A stretch of DNA of 33,078 nt from an uncultured Collinsella sp. (GTDB lineage: Bacteria; Actinomycetota; Coriobacteriia; Coriobacteriales; Coriobacteriaceae), in NCBI GenBank assembly GCA_900547805.1, contig URIE01000006.1, positions 1 to 33,078 of the forward strand, in the 5' to 3' direction. Made by a program: the position numbers and the translations under genes. The notes beneath the pieces are model-generated. The model was not told the DNA's origin. It saw only the letters and a program-made list of their open reading frames with translations, and did not search any database. Positions within the stretch are counted from its first letter, which is position 1; each line of letters starts with the position of its first letter. This document shows positions 22,426 to 29,534 of this stretch, piece by piece.

Positions 22426-24071
22426 CGCTGATCACCCTCGCGCGACCAGGGAAGGCGGATACGCGGGCGTTCGGTGCGCGTTGCACGGTCGGCGACCATA
22501 TCGCTCCAAGGGCCGACGGCACACCCCAGTTCCACGAGCATCTCGCGCGTGGCCTCGCGTACGCTGGTCGCAAAAGCACTGGTCTGCCCCACTGCCTCGT
22601 CAGCGCGCCCAAACGCCATGAGCGCGGCGAGATCCTGCCCGCCATCGGCGATACGAATCTTGGAGCTCAACGCACAGGCAATCTCAAAGCGCATGGCGAC
22701 GTCCTCGTCTGCCCCGCGCGCACCGAACCGGTTGAACACGGCGCTCATGCGCGTGCGCGGCACACCTACTCGACTTGCCAGTTCAATGACGCGCGACGCC
22801 GATGTCGCGGACGATACCGCCGCATCGCCAACGACCAGGCAACGGTCGCTCGCCGCCACCGCAGCCGCCACGGCGTCGCCCCAAAAGACCGAGGTATCGA
22901 TAAAGACCACGTCGGATTCGCGACGCAGAACATCAAGCAGTAGCTCCACCGGACGTGCCATGAGCTCGGCTTGCTCGGGCGCCGCGACGGGACCCCAGAG
23001 CGTAACGCCCGGCGCCACGCGCATCGATGCGGCCACGATATCCGGCTCGGCAAGCGCGCCCGCCGCCGACGGCTCGATAAGTGCCGCCATATCGCGCGGA
23101 GCATCGACGCCTAACAAGTCGTAAAGGTTTCCAAACATCAGGTCCAGGTCGAGCACGGCGGCACGCAAGCCCAACAGCGACGATGTGTGTGCCATGGTGG
23201 CAACGATCGTCGACTTGCCGCAACCGCCCGAACCCGAAATGGCGCAGATGACCGGAGCTCGATGCGGCGAAGCGGCAGCGTCTGCCGGCGGCATCGGAGG
23301 CGGCGGGGCGGGCGTCGGTGACAGCGTCCCCGTCTCCCCCGCCGCAACCACACGCTGCGTCCAAGCCGGCATGACAGCTTGTTCGGTCTGCGAGGCAGGC
23401 TCGTTCTGAGCAATCTGCTCATGCTGCATCAGCGACAACTCGCCGCACCCGGCAAAGCCCTCAACTTCGTCGAGTTCATCCGCCAGATTCACGCCGTGCA
23501 CGTATCCCATATCTACAGCCGGGGAGTCGCCGGCATGCTGCGCCGGCCCTCCAGCGTCATCGTATACAAGGGGGTTCCGGGGGCGCCGACCATGCTCGGC
23601 TTCCGCTTTTCCATAATCATCAACACGCGGGCCTCTTGTAGCGCGAGGCGCCCCGGGTTCCCTATCAACAAAAGCATCGGGCTCAATCGTCATGCGCCGA
23701 TCGGAATCAACCGCTCCCTCGCCCGCGCGTCCGTTGCCGCATATACTGTGCGCAGCGATGACCTCAGTCGCCCCCGCGCGAAACAGCCCCTCGATATCCG
23801 ACGGATCGAGCGCTTCTATCAACACGACCACGCGACTCACGCGGCCTTCGGCCGTCAGGCGCGCAACAGTCTTGCGCACATCTTCGGTATCAAACAGAGA
23901 CGCCGCGATGATGGCAGCCCCGCGGCGCGACGGAAACGCCCGCGCCATGGAAATCAGCCCGTCCAGGTCACCCACGCGAAGCACCTGTGCACCCGCATCA
24001 CGGCCCTCGACTTCCCGCTGCAACAGCCCGTAATCGCCGCACGCGCAGCACGCAAGCCAGATCGCCTTCAT
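22422..24071 (-). CDS. tadZ: TadZ/CpaE-type localisation ATPase
   Basis: About 549 residues. An N-terminal receiver-like domain (about residues 1-110, with AAIIAASLFDTEDVRKTVA and VVVLIEALDPSDIEGLF) lacks clear phospho-acceptor geometry. A long low-complexity linker (about 115-270, acidic then Pro/Ala-rich with a PPPPMPP run) leads to a MinD/ParA-type ATPase with deviant Walker A GSGGCGKST (about 280-288) and VLDLDLMFGNLYDLLG. Family role: placing the Tad machine at a cell site. ATG at 24071 (GGAGG 9 nt upstream) or the adjacent GTG at 24074 may be used; both overlap the cpaB stop. Confidence 0.88.
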   Translation of the reverse strand: MKAIWLACCACGDYGLLQREVEGRDAGAQVLRVGDLDGLISMARAFPSRRGAAIIAASLFDTEDVRKTVARLTAEGRVSRVVVLIEALDPSDIEGLFRAGATEVIAAHSICGNGRAGEGAVDSDRRMTIEPDAFVDREPGAPRATRGPRVDDYGKAEAEHGRRPRNPLVYDDAGGPAQHAGDSPAVDMGYVHGVNLADELDEVEGFAGCGELSLMQHEQIAQNEPASQTEQAVMPAWTQRVVAAGETGTLSPTPAPPPPMPPADAAASPHRAPVICAISGSGGCGKSTIVATMAHTSSLLGLRAAVLDLDLMFGNLYDLLGVDAPRDMAALIEPSAAGALAEPDIVAASMRVAPGVTLWGPVAAPEQAELMARPVELLLDVLRRESDVVFIDTSVFWGDAVAAAVAASDRCLVVGDAAVSSATSASRVIELASRVGVPRTRMSAVFNRFGARGADEDVAMRFEIACALSSKIRIADGGQDLAALMAFGRADEAVGQTSAFATSVREATREMLVELGCAVGPWSDMVADRATRTERPRIRLPWSREGDQR

Positions 24072-24730
24072 CACTCGTCGCCTCCGCTCTTTTTGCCGCG
24101 CGCCGTGGCGGGAATCGTCAAGCTGACCGTTCCCTTGCCCGAGGCTCCCAGCAGTTCCTTGACGTCTTCGGGGTCAGCCGCCAGCGTCACCCATTCGATC
24201 TTGCCCTCGCGCGTGGCACCGGAATCCTCACTGGTATCGATCACGTGCGCGCCGCACAGTCGATCGGTTACGCCGTCTTTTTGCACATACACATCCACGT
24301 AGCTGCCCACGCCTGTAGCACCGCCGACCGAGTGCTCGGCATCGACCGCCACCGAAACGGCAACCTTGCCCTTAGGCACCTCGAGCTTGTGGCTCTCGGC
24401 CTTGGTGTAGACATTGCAGATCACGGCGTTTTTGGGAATACGCGAAGTCGTCACGTCGCCGCGCACCTGGCGCAGCTCGGTCGCCGCGTCACGTGGCAGC
24501 AGACTCGTCAGCCATTCCTGGGTTATGACATTGGTCTCATCGAGGGTCTCGCCCACATCGATATCACGCGCCGCGACGCATACCTCGACGCGATCGCCAC
24601 CGTACTTGGCCAAGGTCTCAGCCTGGACCTGTTCGGCTTGCGAGCGGATCGACGAGCCGTAAACCATGCAGAGCAGAGCAGCGAGCACGCCCGCGACCAG
24701 ACTGATGGCGATGCGCTTGCTCTTGTTCAC
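24071..24730 (-). CDS. cpaB: CpaB/RcpC-like pilus assembly protein (SAF domain)
   Basis: A 219-residue protein with an N-terminal membrane helix (ISLVAGVLAALLCMVYG), a SAF domain (VCVAARDIDVGETLDETNVI to RIPKNAVICN), and a RcpC-type C-terminal domain (AVSVAVDAEHSVGGATGVGS, then YVDVYVQKDG). I chose GTG at 24730 because GAGAGGAG lies 5 nt upstream; the in-frame ATG at 24745 overlaps that ribosome site and has none of its own. First gene of the Tad operon. In Gram-negatives CpaB works near the secretin and may bind peptidoglycan. Here no secretin is present, so it may span the cell wall. Confidence 0.88.
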   Translation of the reverse strand: MNKSKRIAISLVAGVLAALLCMVYGSSIRSQAEQVQAETLAKYGGDRVEVCVAARDIDVGETLDETNVITQEWLTSLLPRDAATELRQVRGDVTTSRIPKNAVICNVYTKAESHKLEVPKGKVAVSVAVDAEHSVGGATGVGSYVDVYVQKDGVTDRLCGAHVIDTSEDSGATREGKIEWVTLAADPEDVKELLGASGKGTVSLTIPATARGKKSGGDE

Positions 24731-24841
24731 GGCCGCTCCTCTCATGGCAGTGCCGGGCGAATGCCCGTACCACCATTGTCTGGGCGGTCAGAGTGCAAAG
24801 CGGCGCAATCGCGATTTTGGTTTTCGATGTCAAACCAATCG

Positions 24842-24891
24842 CTGACCAAAAGCTGACCAGCCCGTCAAGCTCGTGGCAAGGTTTTGGTCAG
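24842..24891. promoter_or_regulatory. Inverted repeat upstream of the Tad operon
   Basis: Perfect 10-bp arms ctgaccaaaa (24842-24851) and ttttggtcag (24882-24891) with a 30-nt spacer, plus a partial extra copy ctgaccag at 24853-24860. A second symmetric stretch (gattttggttt and aaaccaatc) lies at 24812-24840. On the minus strand TTGACA occurs at about 24830 with only a poor -10 17 nt later. It probably marks the regulatory region of the Tad operon; the binding protein is unknown. Confidence 0.45.
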
Positions 24892-24930
24892 TACGTCAGC
24901 AAACTGCATGTTTCGAGGCTTTTCCGCAGC

Positions 24931-24964
24931 AAAAAAGCCGTCTCCCGAACAGTTGGGAGACGGC
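24931..24964 (-). terminator. Intrinsic terminator of rsgA
   Basis: On the minus strand a perfect 10-bp stem (arms 24955-24964 and 24937-24946, 8-nt loop) is followed by TTTTTTGCT. It lies 18 nt after the rsgA stop and isolates it from the Tad operon. Confidence 0.93.
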
Positions 24965-24982
24965 TGTCATAGGAAAAATCAA

Positions 24983-26167
24983 TTACAGATGGACATCGGG
25001 ATCGAGCATTTGAGCGCTCACGCGCATGGATGACGCCAGGTTTTGGAACGTTTCCAGACGCAGGCTGTCGATCTGCCCGGCGTCCTCGGCCTCGCGAACG
25101 GCGCAGCCCGGCTCATGGACATGCGTGCAATCGCCAAACCGGCACGCGCGCGATGCCTCGACAATCTCGGGGAAAGCGCGCGCCAGACCTCGCTCGTGAC
25201 CCACGAGCGGTAGGCTGCGCAGGCCAGGGGCATCGGCGATCACGCCGGCGTCGCCCGGCAGCGCCACCATCACGCGCGCGACGGTAGTGTGACGGCCCTG
25301 GTCGTCGCGCTCACGCACACCGCCGGTCGCCAACGTATCGTGGCCCAGCAGTGCATTGAGCAGCGTCGACTTGCCGGCACCCGACTCGCCCAGAATCATG
25401 GCGCAGCTCCCGGCGGGCACGCAGGCACGGACCTCGTCCAGGCCGCGGCCCTCGGCAGAGGACGTCACAATCACGCGCACGTTCGGACCCACCAGGCGGC
25501 GCACGCGGTCCAGATCGCGCTCGAGCTCCTCGGCATCGCAGCGGTCAGCTTTGGTGAGCACCACCACTGGCTCGGCATCGCAGTCGAGCGCCAACACCAG
25601 CGAGCGCGCCACGCGGTCGAGCAGCACCTCACCGGCACCGAGCGCCTGCACGATTAGCACGCTATCCACGTTGGAGCAGAGCACCTGACGCTCCCCGCGG
25701 GCACGGCCGCGCCAACGCTCAAAGCTCGTACGGCGCGGCAGCACGCACTCAATCACGCCCATATCGTGCCCGGGAGCGCGGCGCACCGCCACACGGTCGC
25801 CCACGGCAGGCAGCAGGACCTCGCCCTCGCCGCGCGACTTGGCAAACCCCACGGCATGCTCGGCGCGAAAGGTGTCGTCGGCAGTGGCCACCAGCGGAAA
25901 CCCGCGATCCAGGCGAATAACGGCACCCAGCTGCATCTGCTCGGGCTCCTCGGCATGTACGCAGAAATCATCAAAGGCAGTCTGCTGGGTTTCATCGACC
26001 GGCAGGTCATCAAACGCCGGAACGTCCTGCAGCGCGTCAAGTCCCGGCACGCTTGCCAGCAGCTCCTCGGCAGATGCGGGAGCCTCGGTCGCGAGCTTCC
26101 GACGACGATCGCGCTTAGCCCGCGCCCCCGTCGTCTTTTTCTTCGCTTTAGCCTTAGCCTTGCCCAC
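24983..26167 (-). CDS. rsgA: Ribosome small-subunit GTPase RsgA with N-terminal extension
   Basis: A 394-residue circularly permuted GTPase that matures or checks the 30S subunit. Order: Lys-rich tail (residues 1-24), a spacer to about 85, OB-fold (GDRVAVRRAPGHDMGVIECV), G4 TKAD (205-208), G5 near SSAEG, G1 GESGAGKST (260-268), G3 DAPG (312-315), and a zinc-binding tail CRFGDCTHVHEPGC (342-355, Cys342/Cys347/His349/Cys355). Start: GTG at 26167, with GGGAGG 5 nt upstream; a longer frame has no ribosome site. Typical RsgA is about 290-330 residues, so the first 80-90 residues are extra. Transcribed alone between two terminators. Confidence 0.95.
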   Translation of the reverse strand: MGKAKAKAKKKTTGARAKRDRRRKLATEAPASAEELLASVPGLDALQDVPAFDDLPVDETQQTAFDDFCVHAEEPEQMQLGAVIRLDRGFPLVATADDTFRAEHAVGFAKSRGEGEVLLPAVGDRVAVRRAPGHDMGVIECVLPRRTSFERWRGRARGERQVLCSNVDSVLIVQALGAGEVLLDRVARSLVLALDCDAEPVVVLTKADRCDAEELERDLDRVRRLVGPNVRVIVTSSAEGRGLDEVRACVPAGSCAMILGESGAGKSTLLNALLGHDTLATGGVRERDDQGRHTTVARVMVALPGDAGVIADAPGLRSLPLVGHERGLARAFPEIVEASRACRFGDCTHVHEPGCAVREAEDAGQIDSLRLETFQNLASSMRVSAQMLDPDVHL

Positions 26168-26215
26168 AAGCGCCTCCCAGCACCATAAATCACAACTGAG
26201 CAGGTATTTTAAATC

Positions 26216-26249
26216 AAAAAGAGCTGGCCGGGCAAAGCCCGACCAGCTC
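26216..26249 (-). terminator. Intrinsic terminator of the P-type ATPase gene
   Basis: On the minus strand a 13-bp stem (arms 26237-26249 and 26221-26233, one U-G pair, 3-nt loop) is followed by TTTTTGATTT. It lies after the repeat element at 26310-26398 and just before rsgA, whose promoter must lie in the next 50 nt. Confidence 0.88.
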
Positions 26250-26309
26250 ACAAACTTTCCCTCAGCCCTTTTTCATCCGCGCGGGAGTAAAGCCAGCAAG
26301 GATACCGTA

Positions 26310-26398
26310 GGGCCCACCCCGGGAGTGTTTTCTTCTGAGCGATCCCGCAGCGCGAAGCGCGAGGACCAGCGAAGAAGAAAACACGCAGGGGCGGGCCC
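26310..26398. repeat. Long imperfect hairpin element with about 26-bp arms
   Basis: Left arm 26310-26336 and right arm 26373-26398 pair over nearly their full length (gggccc ... gtgttttcttct against agaagaaaacac ... gggccc). A 36-nt GC-rich loop includes the palindromic core gcgcgaagcgcg. It lies 12 nt from the stop of the P-type ATPase, inside its 3' untranslated region. Size and architecture resemble the element at 8011-8116. Confidence 0.7.
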
Positions 26399-26410
26399 GG
26401 ACAGGTTAAC

Positions 26411-29092
26411 TTACTCCTTCTCGACCGCGCGCATGATCGCCTTGTAGATCTCCATCAGCGGAATGATCAGGAACGCAAGACCCAGGGCGGCGATAACGCC
26501 CTTGAGTTCAAGCGTCACGGGGCCAAAGAACATCTCGGCAAGCGTCGGCTGCACGGTTACGATCACCGTCAGCACCAGCGCAAGCGCGGCAGAGGCCCAC
26601 AGCCACTTGTTCTGCTTCTTCATGGTGAACAGCGACGCACGACGGCTGCGCATATTGAAGCAGTGGAAAATCTCGACCATGTTGAGCGTGATGAACGCCA
26701 TCATCACGCCTTCCTCGTCGGCATTGCCGGCGATCATATCGGCGATGTGGATGTAGCCCATGTCAAAGTACACGCCCACAAAGAAGCTCGCCAGCACCAG
26801 CACGGTGATGATCAAGCCCTGGACCACACAGTCCAGGCCCATATTACCGGCAAAGACGCCGTCCTTGGCGTTGCGCGGCTTGCGCTTCATGATGTCGCCC
26901 TCGGCATCCTCCATGCCCAGCGCGAGCGCGGGGAAGCAGTCGGTGACCAGGTTCACCCACAGCAGCTGCACCGGCTGGAAGATGGTAAAGCCGATGAGCG
27001 TGGCGATAAACACCGAGAACACCTCGGCAAGGTTAGCCGAAAGCAGGAACTGGATGACCTTGCGGATGTTGTCGTAGATGCGACGGCCCTCTTCGCAGGC
27101 ACCGATGATGGTGGCGAAGTTGTCGTCGGCGAGCACCATGTCGGCGACGTTCTTGGTGACGTCGGTACCGGTGATGCCCATGCCCACGCCGATGTCGGCG
27201 CGCTTGATGGACGGGGCGTCGTTGACGCCGTCGCCCGTCATGGCCACGATCTGGTCGCGCGACTTCCAAGCCTCGACGATGCGGGTCTTGTGCTCGGGCT
27301 GGACGCGGGCGTACACGCCGTAGTCCTCGATGTGCGCGTCGAGTTCCTCGTCGCCCATGCGGTCGAGGTCGGCACCCGTGATAGCCTGGCTGCGGTCGGT
27401 AACGATACCAAGCTGCTTGGCGATGGCCACGGCGGTGTCGATATGGTCGCCCGTGATCATGACGGTGCGGATACCGGCGTCGTGCGCCTCGCGAATGGCG
27501 TCGGCGACCTCGGGGCGAACCGGGTCAATCATGCCGGACAGGCCGCAGAAGACCAGGTCGTGCTCGAGCGCAGCGGGGCTGCAGTCGGCCGGAACCTCGG
27601 TGTAGGTGCGGCTTGCCAGCGCCAGTACGCGCAGGGCCTCGTCGGCCATGGCCTTGTTGGCGGCCACGAGCTCGGCGCGACGCTCCTCGGTCAGGGGGAC
27701 GACCTTATCGCCCTCGTAGATATGGGTGCACAGGCCAATCACCACGTCGGGCGCGCCCTTGGTGTACTGCTCGTACTCGCCGTCCAGGGTCTCGACGACC
27801 ACGGACATCATCTTGCGGCCCGAGTCGAACGGGGCCTCGCCCACGCGCGGGTGCTCGGCAGTCAGGCCAGTGAGACCAGCCTTGCCGGCATCGTTGACGA
27901 GCGCGCACTCAGTCGGCTCGCCCACGGCCTCGCCCAGCTCCTCGTCCCACTGGGCATCGGAGCACAGCGCCATGCCGGCCAGGAACTTCTCCTCAGGCGC
28001 GGCGAGCTCGTGCTTGACGACGGTCATCTTGTTTTGGGTAAGGGTACCGGTCTTGTCGGAGCAGATGGTCTGCGTGCAGCCGAGCGTCTCGACGGCAGAG
28101 AGCTTGCGGATAATCGCCTGGCGCTTGGCCATCTTGGTCACGCCGAGCGACAGCACGATGGTCACGACGGCGACCAGGCCCTCGGGGATGGCGGCAACGG
28201 CAAGCGACACGGCAACCATAAAGGTGTCGAGCAGGGCAGTCGGGTCGGTAAGCACGTTGCCCACGCCGTGGCGAACGATGTCGACGCCAAAGATCACGAC
28301 GCAAATGACGATCACCATGATGGTGAGGATGCGGCTGAGCTCGGCAAGCTTCACCTGCAGCGGCGTGAGCTCTTCCTTGGCCTCGGCCAGGGCGCCGGCG
28401 ATCTTGCCCATCTCGGTGTTCATGCCGGTGCCGACCACGACGGCGCGACCGCGGCCGTACACCACGGTGGAGCCCATGTAGCACATGTTCTTGCGGTCGC
28501 CGAGCGGCACGTCATCGGTGCCCGCGGCAAGCTCGATCACGTTGGCGTGCTTCTCTACGGGCACGGACTCGCCGGTAAGGGCGGCCTCTTCGATCTTCAT
28601 CGTGGCGCTCTCGAGCACGCGGCAGTCGGCCGGGACGGAGTCGCCCGCCTCGAGCATGATCACATCGCCGGGCACGAGCTCGGCGCTCGGCAGGTGCACG
28701 AGCTTGCCGTCGCGCAGCACCTTGGACTGCGCCGCGCTCATCTCCTGCAGGGCCTCGAGGGCCTCCTCGCTCTTGGCTTCCTGGACCACGCCCAGCACCG
28801 AGTTGACGATAACGACGAACATGATGATGGCGACGTCGGCAAAGTCGGGCTCGCCCTTGACCATGCCCGTGAGCGCACTGATGACGGCGGCAACGATCAG
28901 CATGATGACCATGGGGTCGGCCATCTGCTCAAAGAAACGCTTCCACAGCGGCGTCTTCTCGGCTTCCTCGAGCTTGTTAGGGCCTGTCTTGGCGAGGCGC
29001 GACGACGCCTCGTCGTTGCTCAGGCCGAGGTTCTCATCGACACCTTGGTCGCTGAGCACCTCCGCCGCGGCGGACAGGTATTCCTTTTGCAT
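26411..29092 (-). CDS. PII-type cation P-type ATPase (calcium-pump-like)
   Basis: An 893-residue SERCA/PMR1-like P-type ATPase exporting Ca2+ or Mn2+ across the membrane. Order: cation-ATPase N domain (LSNDEASSRLAKTGPNKLEE), M1-M2 (about residues 60-105), actuator ALTGES (171-176), M4 with the ion-site motif AIPEGL (301-306), phosphorylation motif DKTGTLT (Asp346), hinge TGDGVNDAP, M5-M6 with NLVTDCFPALALGMEDAE, and C-terminal helices M7-M10. The PEGL and NLVTD motifs fit calcium or manganese pumps; the ion is not settled. Start: ATG at 29092, with AGGAGGGG 7 nt upstream. That ribosome site lies inside a long leader hairpin (29100-29196), so translation may be regulated. Single gene with its own terminator. 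Confidence 0.95.
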   Translation of the reverse strand: MQKEYLSAAAEVLSDQGVDENLGLSNDEASSRLAKTGPNKLEEAEKTPLWKRFFEQMADPMVIMLIVAAVISALTGMVKGEPDFADVAIIMFVVIVNSVLGVVQEAKSEEALEALQEMSAAQSKVLRDGKLVHLPSAELVPGDVIMLEAGDSVPADCRVLESATMKIEEAALTGESVPVEKHANVIELAAGTDDVPLGDRKNMCYMGSTVVYGRGRAVVVGTGMNTEMGKIAGALAEAKEELTPLQVKLAELSRILTIMVIVICVVIFGVDIVRHGVGNVLTDPTALLDTFMVAVSLAVAAIPEGLVAVVTIVLSLGVTKMAKRQAIIRKLSAVETLGCTQTICSDKTGTLTQNKMTVVKHELAAPEEKFLAGMALCSDAQWDEELGEAVGEPTECALVNDAGKAGLTGLTAEHPRVGEAPFDSGRKMMSVVVETLDGEYEQYTKGAPDVVIGLCTHIYEGDKVVPLTEERRAELVAANKAMADEALRVLALASRTYTEVPADCSPAALEHDLVFCGLSGMIDPVRPEVADAIREAHDAGIRTVMITGDHIDTAVAIAKQLGIVTDRSQAITGADLDRMGDEELDAHIEDYGVYARVQPEHKTRIVEAWKSRDQIVAMTGDGVNDAPSIKRADIGVGMGITGTDVTKNVADMVLADDNFATIIGACEEGRRIYDNIRKVIQFLLSANLAEVFSVFIATLIGFTIFQPVQLLWVNLVTDCFPALALGMEDAEGDIMKRKPRNAKDGVFAGNMGLDCVVQGLIITVLVLASFFVGVYFDMGYIHIADMIAGNADEEGVMMAFITLNMVEIFHCFNMRSRRASLFTMKKQNKWLWASAALALVLTVIVTVQPTLAEMFFGPVTLELKGVIAALGLAFLIIPLMEIYKAIMRAVEKE

Positions 29093-29099
29093 ATAGAGT

Positions 29100-29196
29100 C
29101 CCCTCCTGGGATTCGGGCCACTCAGCAGATTGATGCCCGATCATAATTCCCAGGAGAAGGGCAAGGGCTCATCAAGGCTGCCGTGCTGAGCGGCAG
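29100..29196 (-). promoter_or_regulatory. Structured leader hiding the ribosome site of the P-type ATPase
   Basis: Reading the minus strand, hairpin 1 (arms 29191-29196 and 29178-29183) has the 7-nt loop CTCAGCA. Hairpin 2 has a 9-bp outer stem (29148-29156 with 29103-29111) and a 6-bp inner stem (29135-29140 with 29113-29118), and its loop contains TGCTGAG (29121-29127), the exact complement of loop 1. The ribosome-binding site AGGAGGGG (29100-29107) overlaps the outer stem. A third, alternative helix can form between 29165-29175 and 29130-29138. The design suggests a cis-acting RNA switch or a kissing-loop element. I do not recognise a known riboswitch consensus. Confidence 0.6.
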
Positions 29197-29426
29197 TTGA
29201 TAGTGGAGCTATGGTACCCCAAAGCAGCGCGTCTAGCCAAAACATTCCAATTGGAAACACGGCTCGAGTGCAACGATGCAGACCGTGTGATGCTCAATAT
29301 TGATAAAACGTTTTTTCTTCGGAACATCGTCAAACTGAAATATCGCCCAGATAGCAGCGGTCAGAACGGTTGGTAAAGATTTTTCATATACCGTTTTTCC
29401 CGCAAAAAATGAACTTCCATTTCGGC

Positions 29427-29471
29427 ATACGGTCGATTTTTTGGGGTATTCGGTCGGCATTTCGTTATAAT
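29427..29471 (+). promoter_or_regulatory. Promoter region of pyk with two 9-bp direct repeats
   Basis: A perfect TATAAT lies at 29466-29471, about 64 nt before the pyk ATG. No good -35 sits at 16-18 nt; TTGGGG at 29441 gives a 19-nt spacer. Two near-identical 9-mers (atacggtcg at 29427-29435, attcggtcg at 29448-29456) are 21 bp apart. An activator may bind here. The rest of the 440-nt gap between the two divergent genes is A/T-rich and holds an aacggt/accgtt inverted repeat (29365-29395). Confidence 0.6.
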
Positions 29472-29534
29472 CATCTCAGTTTTATTTCTTATGGTTTATC
29501 TATCAGCGCAAGACGATGTCAGATGGAGGTCTGA

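Noticed and set aside
26663..29146. An 827-codon open frame antisense to the P-type ATPase
   Set aside because: It mirrors the high-GC third positions of a clear ATPase and reads as His/Val/Gly/Asp-rich low-complexity text with no motifs.
29100..29220. yybP-ykoY (Mn2+) or M-box (Mg2+) riboswitch upstream of the cation ATPase
   Set aside because: A structured leader is present, but I cannot find the conserved bases of either class.
29233..29460. A 75-codon frame upstream of pyk on the minus strand
   Set aside because: Lies in an A/T-rich promoter region, no ribosome site, and its composition is unlike neighbouring genes.
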